Positions 12,201-19,623 of a DNA stretch of 64,000 bases are shown here, in pieces. Below the pieces are notes generated by a model that was given only the letters and a program-made list of their open reading frames with translations, was not told the DNA's origin and made no database searches. The stretch is from Cladopsammia gracilis (lineage: Eukaryota; Cnidaria; Anthozoa; Scleractinia; Dendrophylliidae), in contig JAJGOT010000438.1 of the NCBI GenBank assembly GCA_022457155.1, positions 587,001-651,000 of the forward strand, read 5' to 3'. Numbering within the stretch: position 1 is the first letter of the stretch; every line of letters starts with the position of its first letter. The position numbers were made by a program, and so were the translations under genes.

Positions 12201-15200
12201 GGAACTTCCCTTCTCCCTGGGGATGAGGTTGATATCTACTGTAGCTATATGTTCCAGGGTTTGGAACTTCCCTTCTCCCTGGGGATGACGTTAATATCTA
12301 CTGTAGCTATATGTCCCAGGGTTTGGAACTTCCCGTCTCCCTGGGATGAGGTTGATATCTACTGTAGCTATATGTCCCAGGGTTTGGAACTTCCCTTCTC
12401 CCTGGGATGACGTTGATATCTACTGTAGCTATATGTCCCAGGGTTTGGAACTTCCCTTCTCCCTGGGATGACGTTGATATCTATTGTAGCTATATGTCCC
12501 AGGGTTTGAACTTCCCTTCTCCCTGGGGATGAGGTTGATATCTACTGTAGCTATATGTCCCAGGGTTTGGAACTTCCCTTCTCCCTGGGATGACATTGAT
12601 ATCTACTGTAGCTATATGTCCCAGGGTTTGAACTTCCCTTCTCCCTGGGGATGAGGTTGATATCTACTGTAGCTATATGTTCCAGGGTTCGGAACTTCCC
12701 TTCTCCCTGGGGATGAGGTTGATATCTACTGTAGCTATATGTCCCAGGGTTTGGAACTTCCCTTCTCCCTGGGATGACATTGATATCTACTGTAGCTATA
12801 TGTTCCAGGGTTTGGAACTTCCCTTCTCCCTGGGATGACGTTGATATCTACTGTAGCTATATGTCCCAGGGTTTGGAACTTCCCTTCTCCCTGGGATGAG
12901 GTTGATATCTACTGTAGCTATCCCAGGGTTTGGAACTTCCCTTCTTCCTGGGATGACGTTGATATCTACTGTAGCTATATGTCCCAGGGTTTGGAACTTC
13001 CCTTCTCCTTGGGGATGAGGTTGATATCTTACTTATCTACTTATCTACTATCTGGTTTTGGCTTTTCAAAGTGATATTGCCACTTTAAATCATAGTTTCA
13101 TTTGCTTCTTTTCATTGCTCAAAAAAAAAAAACTTAACACTTATCACTTACCTGACTCCCAATGTGTACGTGGACTCCTGTCAACCAAGGTCGCTCCACA
13201 TACCAACTGATTAATTCTTCCTTTGATGCTTCTGTTAGCTATTAAAACAAAGAAGAATGAAAGATGCACAATAATTGTTTCTTCATGATTCCCCTAAGCT
13301 GTCAGTTAAAAAAAATAATTGAGAAAAATACATGTATATGAAATAACAAACATCAACACAAGAAAGTGGGGCCTCATGTGCCACACGATGTAATTAAAAC
13401 ATTTGGAAAGAAAATACTACTCAACAGCTGCTGACATATATATGAATGGTCTATTGCAATTATAAAAAATTTGTCTAGACATAGTCAAAAAATGGCATTA
13501 TATTAGTGGCTTCAAACTACCATTTTTCACTCAATACTCTAGGAGTCAATAGGATATTTTGACTACAAATTAAAGTGACCTAACCCCAAAATTGTTTTTT
13601 CGCTTAATCAACTCTATGTACGTTGAAAAGTTGAATAGTTAAATTTTTTTTTCTTGTTTTTAACGTTGCATTAGTGAATTATAGAGGTTTGAATTTACAA
13701 AATGTTAATAAGATGACATCAAATCAAGAATCGTTTATTATACAACTACTTTGTTTCCACCCCCAAGTAATATTTTTTTACAAATCAATTGACTATTAGC
13801 AATTTTTATTTAGTATTTCTTAATTTGATTATCCTTAAGCTGTGAACTGCGTATTGTAAATTGAAGTAGAAATAATGGTAAAGTCTTGATTTGACGTCAT
13901 CTAATTAGCATTTTGTAAATTCAAATCTCTAATATAATATTTATATAGATAGGCCCAGCCTATCAGCGTTGCACTAATTGAACATGCAAGCTTAACTAAA
14001 GTGCAACTTAACTAAGGTGAAAGGTTGGAAGCACAAGAATTAAGATTGACGACCGGGCTATTTTCAATTTTAGCAATTCTCAAAAACAGTATTACCCGAC
14101 CGTCTGGACAATACATTTAGACCATACAAAAGTTCACAAAAACAACTTTTCTCTGTCCAGAATAACTAGTACAACTACTTTCCGAATAAAATACAGTTTT
14201 TGTTTGTCAAAAATTGCCCGAGAAACTGATTTGGAAATTTAAATTGCAAAAATACACAAACATAAGCTTATTTGCATAAGGCGACGCGAGTGAAGACAGA
14301 AAATCTATAAAGTCTTGTTTTGTTTACATAAAATCGCTTTTTAATCTATGTAATGAATGAACAAAGACATAAAAACGGACAACACAATCTTCTTTCGAAA
14401 AATTTTATTCAATCTCCATTAATTTATGTTTAAAAGCAAAACACATACCATTTCTAGCACATCAAGGCAGAGCTGTCCTTGATGAAATTCAAGATAACAA
14501 CACGACTTAATTTGAACACGTTTCATAAACATGTCTCCGAAACTTAAGGAAAAGTCAATCAAAAATTGATGTCAACGTAAATTCCCATCGAAAAATGTGA
14601 TTTTTTTTCCTTTAAGTCACTGGACTGCTTGGAAATTCATTAAAACTCCGCTTCTTCGGTTCTGAAATCCATAATAAAAACAAGGCATCTCCCCGCATTG
14701 CTCCTGCATTGATAATATGAAGTTCATCGAAGCAAGATTTTATCCCTGAAAGCTCTTCTTTTTCCACTAAAGCGGCTTCTGAGTATCCCTTAACTAGTAT
14801 CCCTGTCTTCAGTAGCAAACCGCGAAAAACTGCAGGGGAATAACGTCACTTTAATTCTCCGCTAAACACAACAATCCAACTAAAGTGTTTACCGAGCTTA
14901 CAGCTGTGCAGCCGCGTGAAAAACAAAGCCTCAAAGATCCCGGATGTTGATGACGTCGTACGCGCATGTTTTGCGAAGTCATACGCGCCCGCAAGCTAGC
15001 CCAAAGCGTACGGCGGGCATACGGCGTACGGCATACGGCGGGCGTACGGCGGCGGGCACACACGCGCCCGCGAAACATTGTGCTAGCCATGACCATGAAA
15101 AATGACGGGCATAGGTTCTATGAGTATGGGCTGCGCAGCCGGGCCGAGGTGCTCCGCTATAACTCACTAACGCGACGTTAAAAACAAGAAATATTTCACT

Positions 15201-16332
15201 ATTCGACTTTTCAACGTACATTGAGTTGATTAAAAGAAAAAAAATAAATTAATGGGGTTTAGGTGCACTTAAATACTTGAGCTAAAAAGTTATGTTTTTT
15301 ACTTTTTAGAAGTACTGTACAAAGCTGGATTCTATACATAACAATTTATAATAATTTCATATTTAATAACATACAGTCAGTAGCTCACCTGTACACCAAA
15401 CTTTGAATCTGGAGTGCATACACTGTAAATAAAACCAAAAAGGAAATAATGCCAAGATGTTACAGACTGATACTTATGATGTGTCTTTGTTTACTTGATT
15501 TGCACATCCACAACACATTTACATTCTAAATACCTCCCCATAGCCTGGGGTACAGGAGTGTACAAAAAAATTGAAAAAATGTTCAAGTTGCAAATTATCC
15601 ATTTCATCCCTTGCCATAAAGCAGCAGGCAGCGACAATAAAATAATTATAATACATGATGTAGCTTCCCTGCACTGGTAAAGTACTTAATAGTTACCATA
15701 ATTATTTTCAGGTTTCCAATGATACAAATGTGGTTTTGGCTTTTCAAAGTGACATTGCTGCTTCAAATCATAGTTTCATTTGCTTCTTTTCATTGCTCAA
15801 AAAAAACTTAACACTTACCACCTCTCCCCCCCCCCCCCCCCCCCGACTCCCTTGGAGTTACATGTATATCTGGGATGCAGCTAAGATATCCAACAGGTGG
15901 AATTTTGTTCAGCACAGGCGGAAAATTTTGTTAAAAAAAAGAGAGAAAGAGTTTAAAGCAGACAGTTTTCCAGGCGGAAAAAATCAAGAAAACTCAGTCT
16001 TCAGGCGGTTATTTTTCCGCCTTCGCCTATTATTTACATCCCTGTATATACACACCTCAGAGCTTGAATGTCACCAGCGCCGATAAGTGGATTTAATCTG
16101 AGTCCTACTTTTGACTTTGTGTGCCTGTGTTTATCAGAGAAAAATAATCTTGTTCAATCTTGTTCAATCAAGAGATAATATTTAACAAGTATAAAAATCT
16201 GTTCATAAACCCTGTAAACATAATTTAGCGTATAATTTTATACTTGCCCATGAACACTCATCATTTCTGTTATAACCTCCAGTTCTTGATAATTGTCTGC
16301 ATTTATGAAAATTCCTTTCTCCAAGACAAACT
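659..16332 (-). CDS. Diaminopimelate-decarboxylase-like PLP enzyme, split gene, partial
   Basis: Eleven exons were found by reading the minus strand for splice-bounded homology to fold-type III PLP decarboxylases (LysA/ODC family). In transcription order they are 16244-16332, 15389-15422, 13152-13238, 10036-10092, 9157-9219, 8322-8381, 7034-7114, 5192-5272, 3489-3536, 2344-2391 and 659-733, about 240 codons in all. Family landmarks appear in the right order: INADNYQEL, SKFGV, GVHVHIGSQ (His that stacks on the PLP ring), VDIGGG (phosphate-binding loop), TEFGH (position of the EPGR motif), ASRVEYTK, THFGA and GPLCFSGD (position of the CESGD motif with the catalytic Cys). From 15389 downward every exon ends in phase 0 and is in frame. 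The exon with the PLP lysine, one exon between 15422 and 16244, and the last exons were not found. The reaction would be amino-acid decarboxylation in the cytosol; the substrate is uncertain because two specificity motifs differ from the canonical form. Confidence 0.85.
875..930. repeat. (TAA)n microsatellite
   Basis: Uninterrupted AAT/TAA triplets over about 55 bp, inside the intron between the exons at 659 and 2344. Confidence 0.95.
985..1850. repeat. 82-bp satellite array (about 8-10 units)
   Basis: Units contain GGTATAACATTGTTAAAA and a CACAATTGATATACTAT segment. The TTAAAATATT landmark recurs at 1541, 1623, 1705 and 1787, an exact 82-bp period. Earlier copies (1019, 1288 and others) are more diverged, and one is split by a MITE. 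Confidence 0.9.
1062..1248. mobile_element. MITE (CAGTGAAACC TIR, TA target duplication)
   Basis: A 187-bp element with TIRs CAGTGAAACCTGTATTAAG and CTTAATACAGGTTTTACTG, flanked by TA at 1060-1061 and 1249-1250. Neighbouring 82-bp satellite units show the uninterrupted GATATACTATAA, so the TA duplication is demonstrated within the window. It encodes nothing. Confidence 0.88.
2043..2070 (-). ncRNA. Decayed hammerhead-ribozyme-like core
   Basis: On the minus strand CTGATGA (2062-2068) is followed by a TCGC...GCG(C) hairpin and AAAAC (2043-2047) in place of GAAAC, then an ACT-CA-AGT mini-hairpin like the better copy at 38619. One core base is lost. Probably a relic of a Penelope-like element. 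Confidence 0.35.
2169..2184. repeat. C16 homopolymer
   Basis: Sixteen consecutive C residues on the plus strand, within an intron. Confidence 0.95.
2344..2391 (-). CDS. Exon of PLP decarboxylase gene (RVQVFDSNG beta strand)
   Basis: 48 nt, 16 codons, acceptor CTTCCTGTAG and donor GTAAGG. The peptide RRVQVFDSNGHPKGGR fits the C-terminal beta-barrel strand and turn of the family. Phase 0 at both ends. Confidence 0.8.
3489..3536 (-). CDS. Exon of PLP decarboxylase gene (DMLVRTCYSPD)
   Basis: 48 nt, 16 codons, acceptor GTAATGTAG and donor GTAGGTAT. It reads directly on from THFGA to give the family segment G-A-D-x-x-x-R-T-x-Y-x-P. Confidence 0.83.
3589..3690. mobile_element. Short TIR element (GTGTTTCATCA)
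   Basis: GTGTTTCATCA at 3589-3599 and its exact complement TGATGAAACAC at 3680-3690 bound a 102-bp non-coding unit. It lies just upstream (in gene sense) of the exon at 3489. No clear target duplication. Confidence 0.55.
3830..5053. repeat. 20-bp minisatellite, about 60 copies
   Basis: The unit TCTCCCCAATGTTGCTCCTC has a 20-bp period, with occasional 19-bp units and TTG/TAG variants, over about 1.2 kb. It fills most of the 1.65-kb intron between the exons at 3489 and 5192. It is strongly strand-asymmetric (C+T rich on plus). Long stop-free frames on both strands are a by-product, not genes. Confidence 0.97.
5192..5272 (-). CDS. Exon of PLP decarboxylase gene (SRVEYTK, THFGA)
   Basis: 81 nt, 27 codons, acceptor AATTTTTCTAG and donor GTAAGTAC. 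The peptide TGWLASRVEYTK then LRIVLTHFGA is typical of eukaryotic and bacterial LysA-like proteins. A 20-bp minisatellite begins about 140 bp downstream in the intron. Confidence 0.85.
5536..5797. repeat. 88-bp tandem repeat, three copies
   Basis: GTACCATGCAAAA recurs at 5536, 5624 and 5712 (88-bp period). The rest of the unit (CTGAAGAGGTTTCATTTGAA...) is nearly identical between copies. Intronic. Confidence 0.93.
6239..6673. mobile_element. Foldback element, about 190-bp arms
   Basis: CCTTATGAGATGTCCAACGTG near 6239 is complemented by CACGTTGGACATCTCATAAGG near 6673. The inversion continues through the arms (CTCAGTTTTTT..., CGGCTATAAAAATCTCAAAG, GTGTGTCTGTTCA) to a roughly 50-bp spacer around 6440-6485. 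No coding capacity. Confidence 0.88.
6776..6838. repeat. A-rich simple repeat
   Basis: Runs of A with AAAG interruptions just after the foldback element. Low complexity only. Confidence 0.85.
7034..7114 (-). CDS. Exon of PLP decarboxylase gene (TEFGH motif)
   Basis: 81 nt, 27 codons, acceptor TGTTTCATTAG and donor GTATGG. It contains VVTEFGHAFNTK at the position of the E-P/F-G-R motif. Codons GAA TTT GGT CAT give His where family members usually have Arg. Confidence 0.82.
7911..8256. mobile_element. MITE (TTAGGGAGCTTAAGCAA TIR)
   Basis: The left end TTAGGGAGCTTAAGCAATGA matches, in complement, the right end TTGCTTAAGCTCTCTAA; the inversion extends into GACGGCAAC/GCCGTC. Length about 345 bp, no ORF, intron between the exons at 7034 and 8322. 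Confidence 0.78.
8322..8381 (-). CDS. Exon of PLP decarboxylase gene (after the DIGGG loop)
   Basis: 60 nt, 20 codons (VSTEDDTFQVPFEKYAQDLK), acceptor AACTTGTCAG and donor GTAAGT. It is in frame with both neighbours and fits the short helix between DIGGG and the EFG motif. Confidence 0.78.
8770..8785. repeat. C16 homopolymer
   Basis: Sixteen C residues on the plus strand in an intron of the decarboxylase gene. Confidence 0.95.
9157..9219 (-). CDS. Exon of PLP decarboxylase gene (VDIGGG loop)
   Basis: 63 nt, 21 codons, ending VDVVDIGGGLK. The DIGGG loop binds the PLP phosphate in this fold. Donor GTAAGA. The acceptor TTTTTCAG is directly preceded by a (TTA)n microsatellite. Phase 0 at both ends. 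Confidence 0.88.
9226..9287. repeat. (TAA)n microsatellite at a splice acceptor
   Basis: About 20 TAA triplets; on the gene strand this is (TTA)n ending in TTTTTCAG, the acceptor of the exon at 9157-9219. It takes the place of the polypyrimidine tract. Confidence 0.92.
9329..9346. repeat. C18 homopolymer
   Basis: Eighteen C residues on the plus strand, 42 bp beyond the (TAA)n array. Confidence 0.95.
9473..9715 (-). mobile_element. Diverged tRNA-derived SINE copy
   Basis: Colinear with the SINE at 22530-22783: shared blocks include GGTTTCTGTAGCATGAAGC, GGATGGGATGCT, GGTACCCATTTATACACC and TTTCTAAGGAAACAACA. The tRNA-like promoter part (about 9655-9715) has lost a recognisable box B. Confidence 0.8.
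10036..10092 (-). CDS. Exon of PLP decarboxylase gene (helix after HIGSQ)
   Basis: 57 nt, 19 codons, acceptor TTTGTTTTTTAG and donor GTAAG. The peptide SFGYDSLTQGVKCVVQFAL corresponds to the helix that follows HIGSQ in the family. Phase 0 at both ends. Confidence 0.8.
10093..11930. other. Intron sequence with one internal direct repeat
   Basis: AT-rich intron without convincing exons. A roughly 65-bp segment at 10577 (AGTTTACAAATAAGAAAATA onward, through TTAGCATGA and CGAGACAT) recurs diverged at 10831. Nothing else supportable. Confidence 0.6.
11930..13035. repeat. 61-bp minisatellite with a hairpin in each unit
   Basis: About 18 units of 61 bp (for example ATGTCCC at 12002 and 12063). Each holds TCCCAGGG and CCCTGGGA about 17 bp apart, a perfect 8-bp inverted repeat, plus GATATCTACTGTAGCTATAT. 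Intronic, between the exons at 10036 and 13152. Confidence 0.95.
13052..13140. repeat. Intron segment duplicated at 15731-15822
   Basis: GGTTTTGGCTTTTCAAAGTG through CATTTGCTTCTTTTCATTGC and the A-run to CTTAACACTTA is repeated almost exactly at 15731-15822. The first copy abuts the donor of the exon at 13152. Confidence 0.88.
13152..13238 (-). CDS. Exon of PLP decarboxylase gene (HVHIGSQ)
   Basis: 87 nt, 29 codons, acceptor TTTTAATAG and donor GTAAGTGATAA. It ends in PWLTGVHVHIGSQ, a signature of LysA-type decarboxylases: the second His stacks against the cofactor ring, followed by the GS turn. This exon anchors the identification. Confidence 0.9.
13680..13938. mobile_element. MITE with about 52-bp inverted ends
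   Basis: The left arm GGTTTGAATTTACAAAATGT...GATGACATCAAATCAAG is complemented on the right by CTTGATTTGACGTCATC...CATTTTGTAAATTCAAATC. About 150 bp of non-coding interior. Confidence 0.78.
14930..15175. other. GC-rich, CGTACGGC-repeat patch
   Basis: An island of high GC and CpG in otherwise AT-rich intron, built from overlapping CGTACGGC/GCATACGGC motifs. It could be a degraded TIR element or a CpG island; no exon seen. Confidence 0.45.
15389..15422 (-). CDS. Exon of PLP decarboxylase gene (SKFGV segment)
   Basis: Acceptor TTTATTTACAG and donor GTGAGC bound 34 nt: 1 nt completing a split codon, then VCTPDSKFGVQ. The SKFG segment precedes the HIGSQ exon in this family. It needs a preceding exon ending in phase 2, which was not found. 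Confidence 0.75.
15731..15822. repeat. Second copy of the intron segment at 13052
   Basis: Near-identical to 13052-13140. It is followed by CTTACCAC, a C-run, and CGACTCCC, which resembles the CTGACTCCC at the start of the exon at 13152; it may be an eroded duplicate of that exon boundary. Confidence 0.8.
15826..15844. repeat. C19 homopolymer
   Basis: Nineteen C residues directly after the duplicated intron segment. Confidence 0.95.
16244..16332 (-). CDS. Exon of PLP decarboxylase gene (INADNYQEL segment)
   Basis: Acceptor ...ACTGCTTTAG and donor GTATAA bound 89 nt: a 2-nt partial codon plus 29 codons ending at CAA in phase 0. The peptide runs FVLEKGIFINADNYQELEV, matching the family segment (A-L-x-x-G-V-x-I-N-x-D-x-x-Q-E-L) just after the PLP-lysine region. 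It does not join the next detected exon in frame, so one small exon is missing between them. Confidence 0.75.
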
Positions 16333-16499
16333 CTAAAGCAGTATAAAAAGGTGACATAATTATACTGTCAAAAAAGAAGAAATAAATACAAACTAATAAA
16401 CTACTTATAATAATATTTTTATGTGTCAATGTTTTTTGCAAATACTGCAAATTCTCTATTAAGCCATATGCATGAGGGCTTATTTATTTTAAGTGCATT

Positions 16500-16518
16500 G
16501 GGGGGGGGGGGGGGGGGG
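16500..16518. repeat. G19 homopolymer
   Basis: Nineteen G residues on the plus strand, 170 bp upstream (gene sense) of the exon at 16244. Confidence 0.95.
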
Positions 16519-17707
16519 AAATTATTATATTAAAGGGAAATGAGTCCGGAACTCATGCATACATGGTTGATGATACCTCTTAAAAAGAATAGCATTATTA
16601 TAAAAGAGTTGATGAAATGTTTTTACTATATCTATGAACTTTATATTTAGAGTTTCTTTGCATCAATAGTGTCATCCTTACGCCGGCAAGGGTTTTATTA
16701 AGGGCCGAGCACCGGGTAAATTGATCGGTTGTGAACACCATTTTGCCCAGCTGCTTTGAACATCTAAATCTTCTTGTTTTCGCCAACAAGTTAAATAATT
16801 TACTAACTTGACCTTTTTGACGTGTGTCCTAAAAAATAAAGTATATCTCAACTTAAAAAACAACTAAGTTCTTGCTTATTCACCTCCTGTTGCTACCTGA
16901 ACAGAAGAAACATGACAAACAACTGAAATTGCCACACAAAACACAATGCATTGCCAGCTTAGTGCTCTGCATTATGTTCTGCATGATGTCTCTAAGTTGC
17001 AAACAAGTTCCACATGTGTTATGGCGACCGGAAAAAGGTCAGAACGGTTGATTAAACAATATTTTTGTACTCCAATAAGATGAACTTGATAACTTGATTT
17101 CCATCACTACAGATACCTGTATTCAGTTGATTAAACAAACAATATACAGTGTTTCAAGCAACAGTAAGATCCTTTAAAATGCAGGAAAAAGCATCTCCAG
17201 GAGACTAAAATGTAAAAATTTGCCCCCGGACCCCCTAGAGGGGAAGGGCCTTTGGCCCTTCCAATTGTGTGCCCACCTCCTCGAACTCATTGCCCTCCTG
17301 TTCAAAATCTTAATTAAACTCCTGCTTGCTTACTTCCCTTGAATCTTGAATGATTTTATTAACGGGCAATCAATCCTATCAGCTTTACACGGTACAACTT
17401 TATTGCATACGACATGCTTACGCCATGCTTACGATATGACTTGAGTTGATTTGCACGAAGCAATTCATGTTGTAAGCACGTTGTAAGCATGTCGTAAGCA
17501 TGGTTTGAGTGTATCGCATGTGACAAAGTTGTACCGTGCAAATCGGCCTTAAGACCAGGACGCAATGCTCGCAGTTTTGCTTACAGAGGTAACTACAAGT
17601 ATTCTTAAAAAACTTCATGCTTCTCAGTTTTACAGCTACCACGTGCAATGCTTTTATGTTTAGAAAAAAGACTCGTGCGTGCACTTGCCATAACTCTGCA
17701 ACATGAC
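16519..17707. other. No gene recognised
   Basis: AT-rich sequence between the last detected decarboxylase exon and the next transposon. N-terminal exons of the gene would be expected here or further up, but none with acceptable splice sites and homology was found. Confidence 0.5.
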
Positions 17708-18999
17708 GACTTCAACACGGTCAAAGTGTGTAATTATGCGAACCCCACTTGAGTGGGGTTCGTGCATATTTATGAGCCTTGTTTCCTAGTAACGGTTGAC
17801 GTTTTTTACGTAACTTCCGATTGAGAGTCTTAAAGTAAAAACTGGTTTCTCGAGGTTTCAGTAATCTGAATTCGTACGGCACCTGTACGCAGATTTCGAT
17901 TTGCTATTCGTATGGGAGTCCAAAATGTTCGACAATTTTCCATGTTATTCTTAACTTTTGTTGGTCCACAATATTAACGTTCGTTTAGCTTTACGAAGGG
18001 CTTCTGGTAAGCGATGTTGGTTTGGCTCAGACTAAATTTGCAGAGTCTGTATACTTATGCGTGCGACTCATAGTGACAGAAAGTTTTCGTGTCAAAGAAT
18101 ACTTCCGTACGAATAGCAAATCGAAGTCCGCGTACGGGTGCCGTAGGATAGCGACTGTGATATTTTTAATATGATTCTTTTCATTCAGAGGTCAAAGATG
18201 GATGTTGTAATCTTCGCAATTCAGAGAGATCTGATCACATCTCGTTCGTGTAGATTTTTATGCAAATTTTAAGCTCTCACCGTAATTTGAGCTCGTTGTT
18301 TACAAGTAGAAAGCGAGCCGTTCTTGCACAAAAGTTTCCCATTTCAAAGCGAAATAAATTCGGAAGGACTTAAACATTAAGACAATTCCATGCGAGTGGT
18401 GTAAATCGACTGGTTTTATTTCGTTTTGGTATCCTGAGCCAGGCCAGGCCATGATCGCGTCGATCAAGCGATCAGTGATGCGTATTGTCTTTTCAGTCAA
18501 ACAATGTTCTGTGTTTATAATTTCAATAAATTTCTGGAACGCTGAAGTTGATTGATCACTGGAGCAGGAACTATAAATCTAATAAGCTCCATTCAATATT
18601 TTTTGCTCGAAAGGGTTGAGCGTTTTCTTTAGACGCCATCTTTTACTGCGATCGTTTCTTTGCGAATCTCGCGCTCATCTTCGATCCTTCGATTGCACTT
18701 GGAACTCCAGCCATCAAATGAAACCATCACTGCCTCTTGGGTTGAAGAAACAACGGTGCAGACACGCCAAACTGTATAATCATCGATCGCTTCTGCTTTA
18801 CAGCCACAAAGCCATTCTCGTTCGCACGTTTCGTTTTCGCGGATTCAAAACAGGTTTTGATCGACGGAAAGAAACTGGATGCGTTGCTAAGATACTTATT
18901 AGTTCCAAGTCTCCCACGGTAGTATTAGCTCTAAACTGCGCATGAGAGGAATAATTACTGAATTCATAATGAATTACACACTTTGACCGTGTTGAAGTC
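17708..18999. mobile_element. Non-autonomous DNA transposon with 28-bp TIR
   Basis: Left end GACTTCAACACGGTCAAAGT continuing GTGTAATT (17708-17735); right end its exact complement (18972-18999). A second inverted pair lies inside (CGATTTGCTATTCGTA near 17896 and TACGAATAGCAAATCG near 18108). The frame at 18616-18945 shows no known domain. Confidence 0.85.
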
Positions 19000-19130
19000 C
19001 TAATAAAAAGGGTAAACTATAAAAAGATAAAACGAAAGCCCTGATTATTTCACTGCTACAGGACTGTAAATGGTTGGTCTTAGCATATGAGTTACGTTTT
19101 TTGATGTTTTGTGACTTTTCAGGATGGTAC

Positions 19131-19134
19131 AACA

Positions 19135-19188
<54 letters not shown>
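19131..19188. repeat. (TAA)n microsatellite
   Basis: Pure TAA triplets immediately before the truncated LINE; possibly its insertion point. Confidence 0.95.
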
Positions 19189-19254
19189 GATGATGAAAGA
19201 CGGAAGATAAGTGAGATACGGAAGCTGGATACCAAAACTAGAAAGCTATTTACA

Positions 19255-19623
19255 ATGCATCGTATACACCACCCTAAAGCAGATGTTGAGAGACTATATA
19301 TACCACGCGCGCAAGGGGGTAGGGGTCTACTACAGCTGGAATTAGAATACATGACAACCACGATTGGCCTTCAAGTATATCTTGAACACAATACTGACAA
19401 CTTGATGCAACTGGTATACAAGCATCATCATCAGAAGAAGCTATGCTCAGTTGTGAAAGAGGCTGCCAAGTTCAGATCGCATTTGGGCATAACCCCTTGC
19501 CCCCAGGCGACTCATACAACATCAAACATGAGAGCAAGAAATGAACGTTCGCAAGCAAAAAGAGCTGGACTCACTCAACTGGGAGAAAAATGGGCAGAAA
19601 AACCACTGCATGGGAAATTTCCA
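19255..19623 (+). pseudogene. LINE ORF part 1 (post-RT region)
   Basis: Open frame beginning MHRIHHPKADVERLYIPRAQ and running to the transposon insertion at 19624. It continues in the same frame after the insertion at 20981. No reverse-transcriptase catalytic motif is present; the 5' part was lost. Confidence 0.75.

Noticed and set aside
11877..13074. CRISPR-like array (regular 61-bp units with a palindrome)
   Set aside because: The whole unit is repeated, with no unique spacers, no cas genes and a eukaryotic context. It is a minisatellite.
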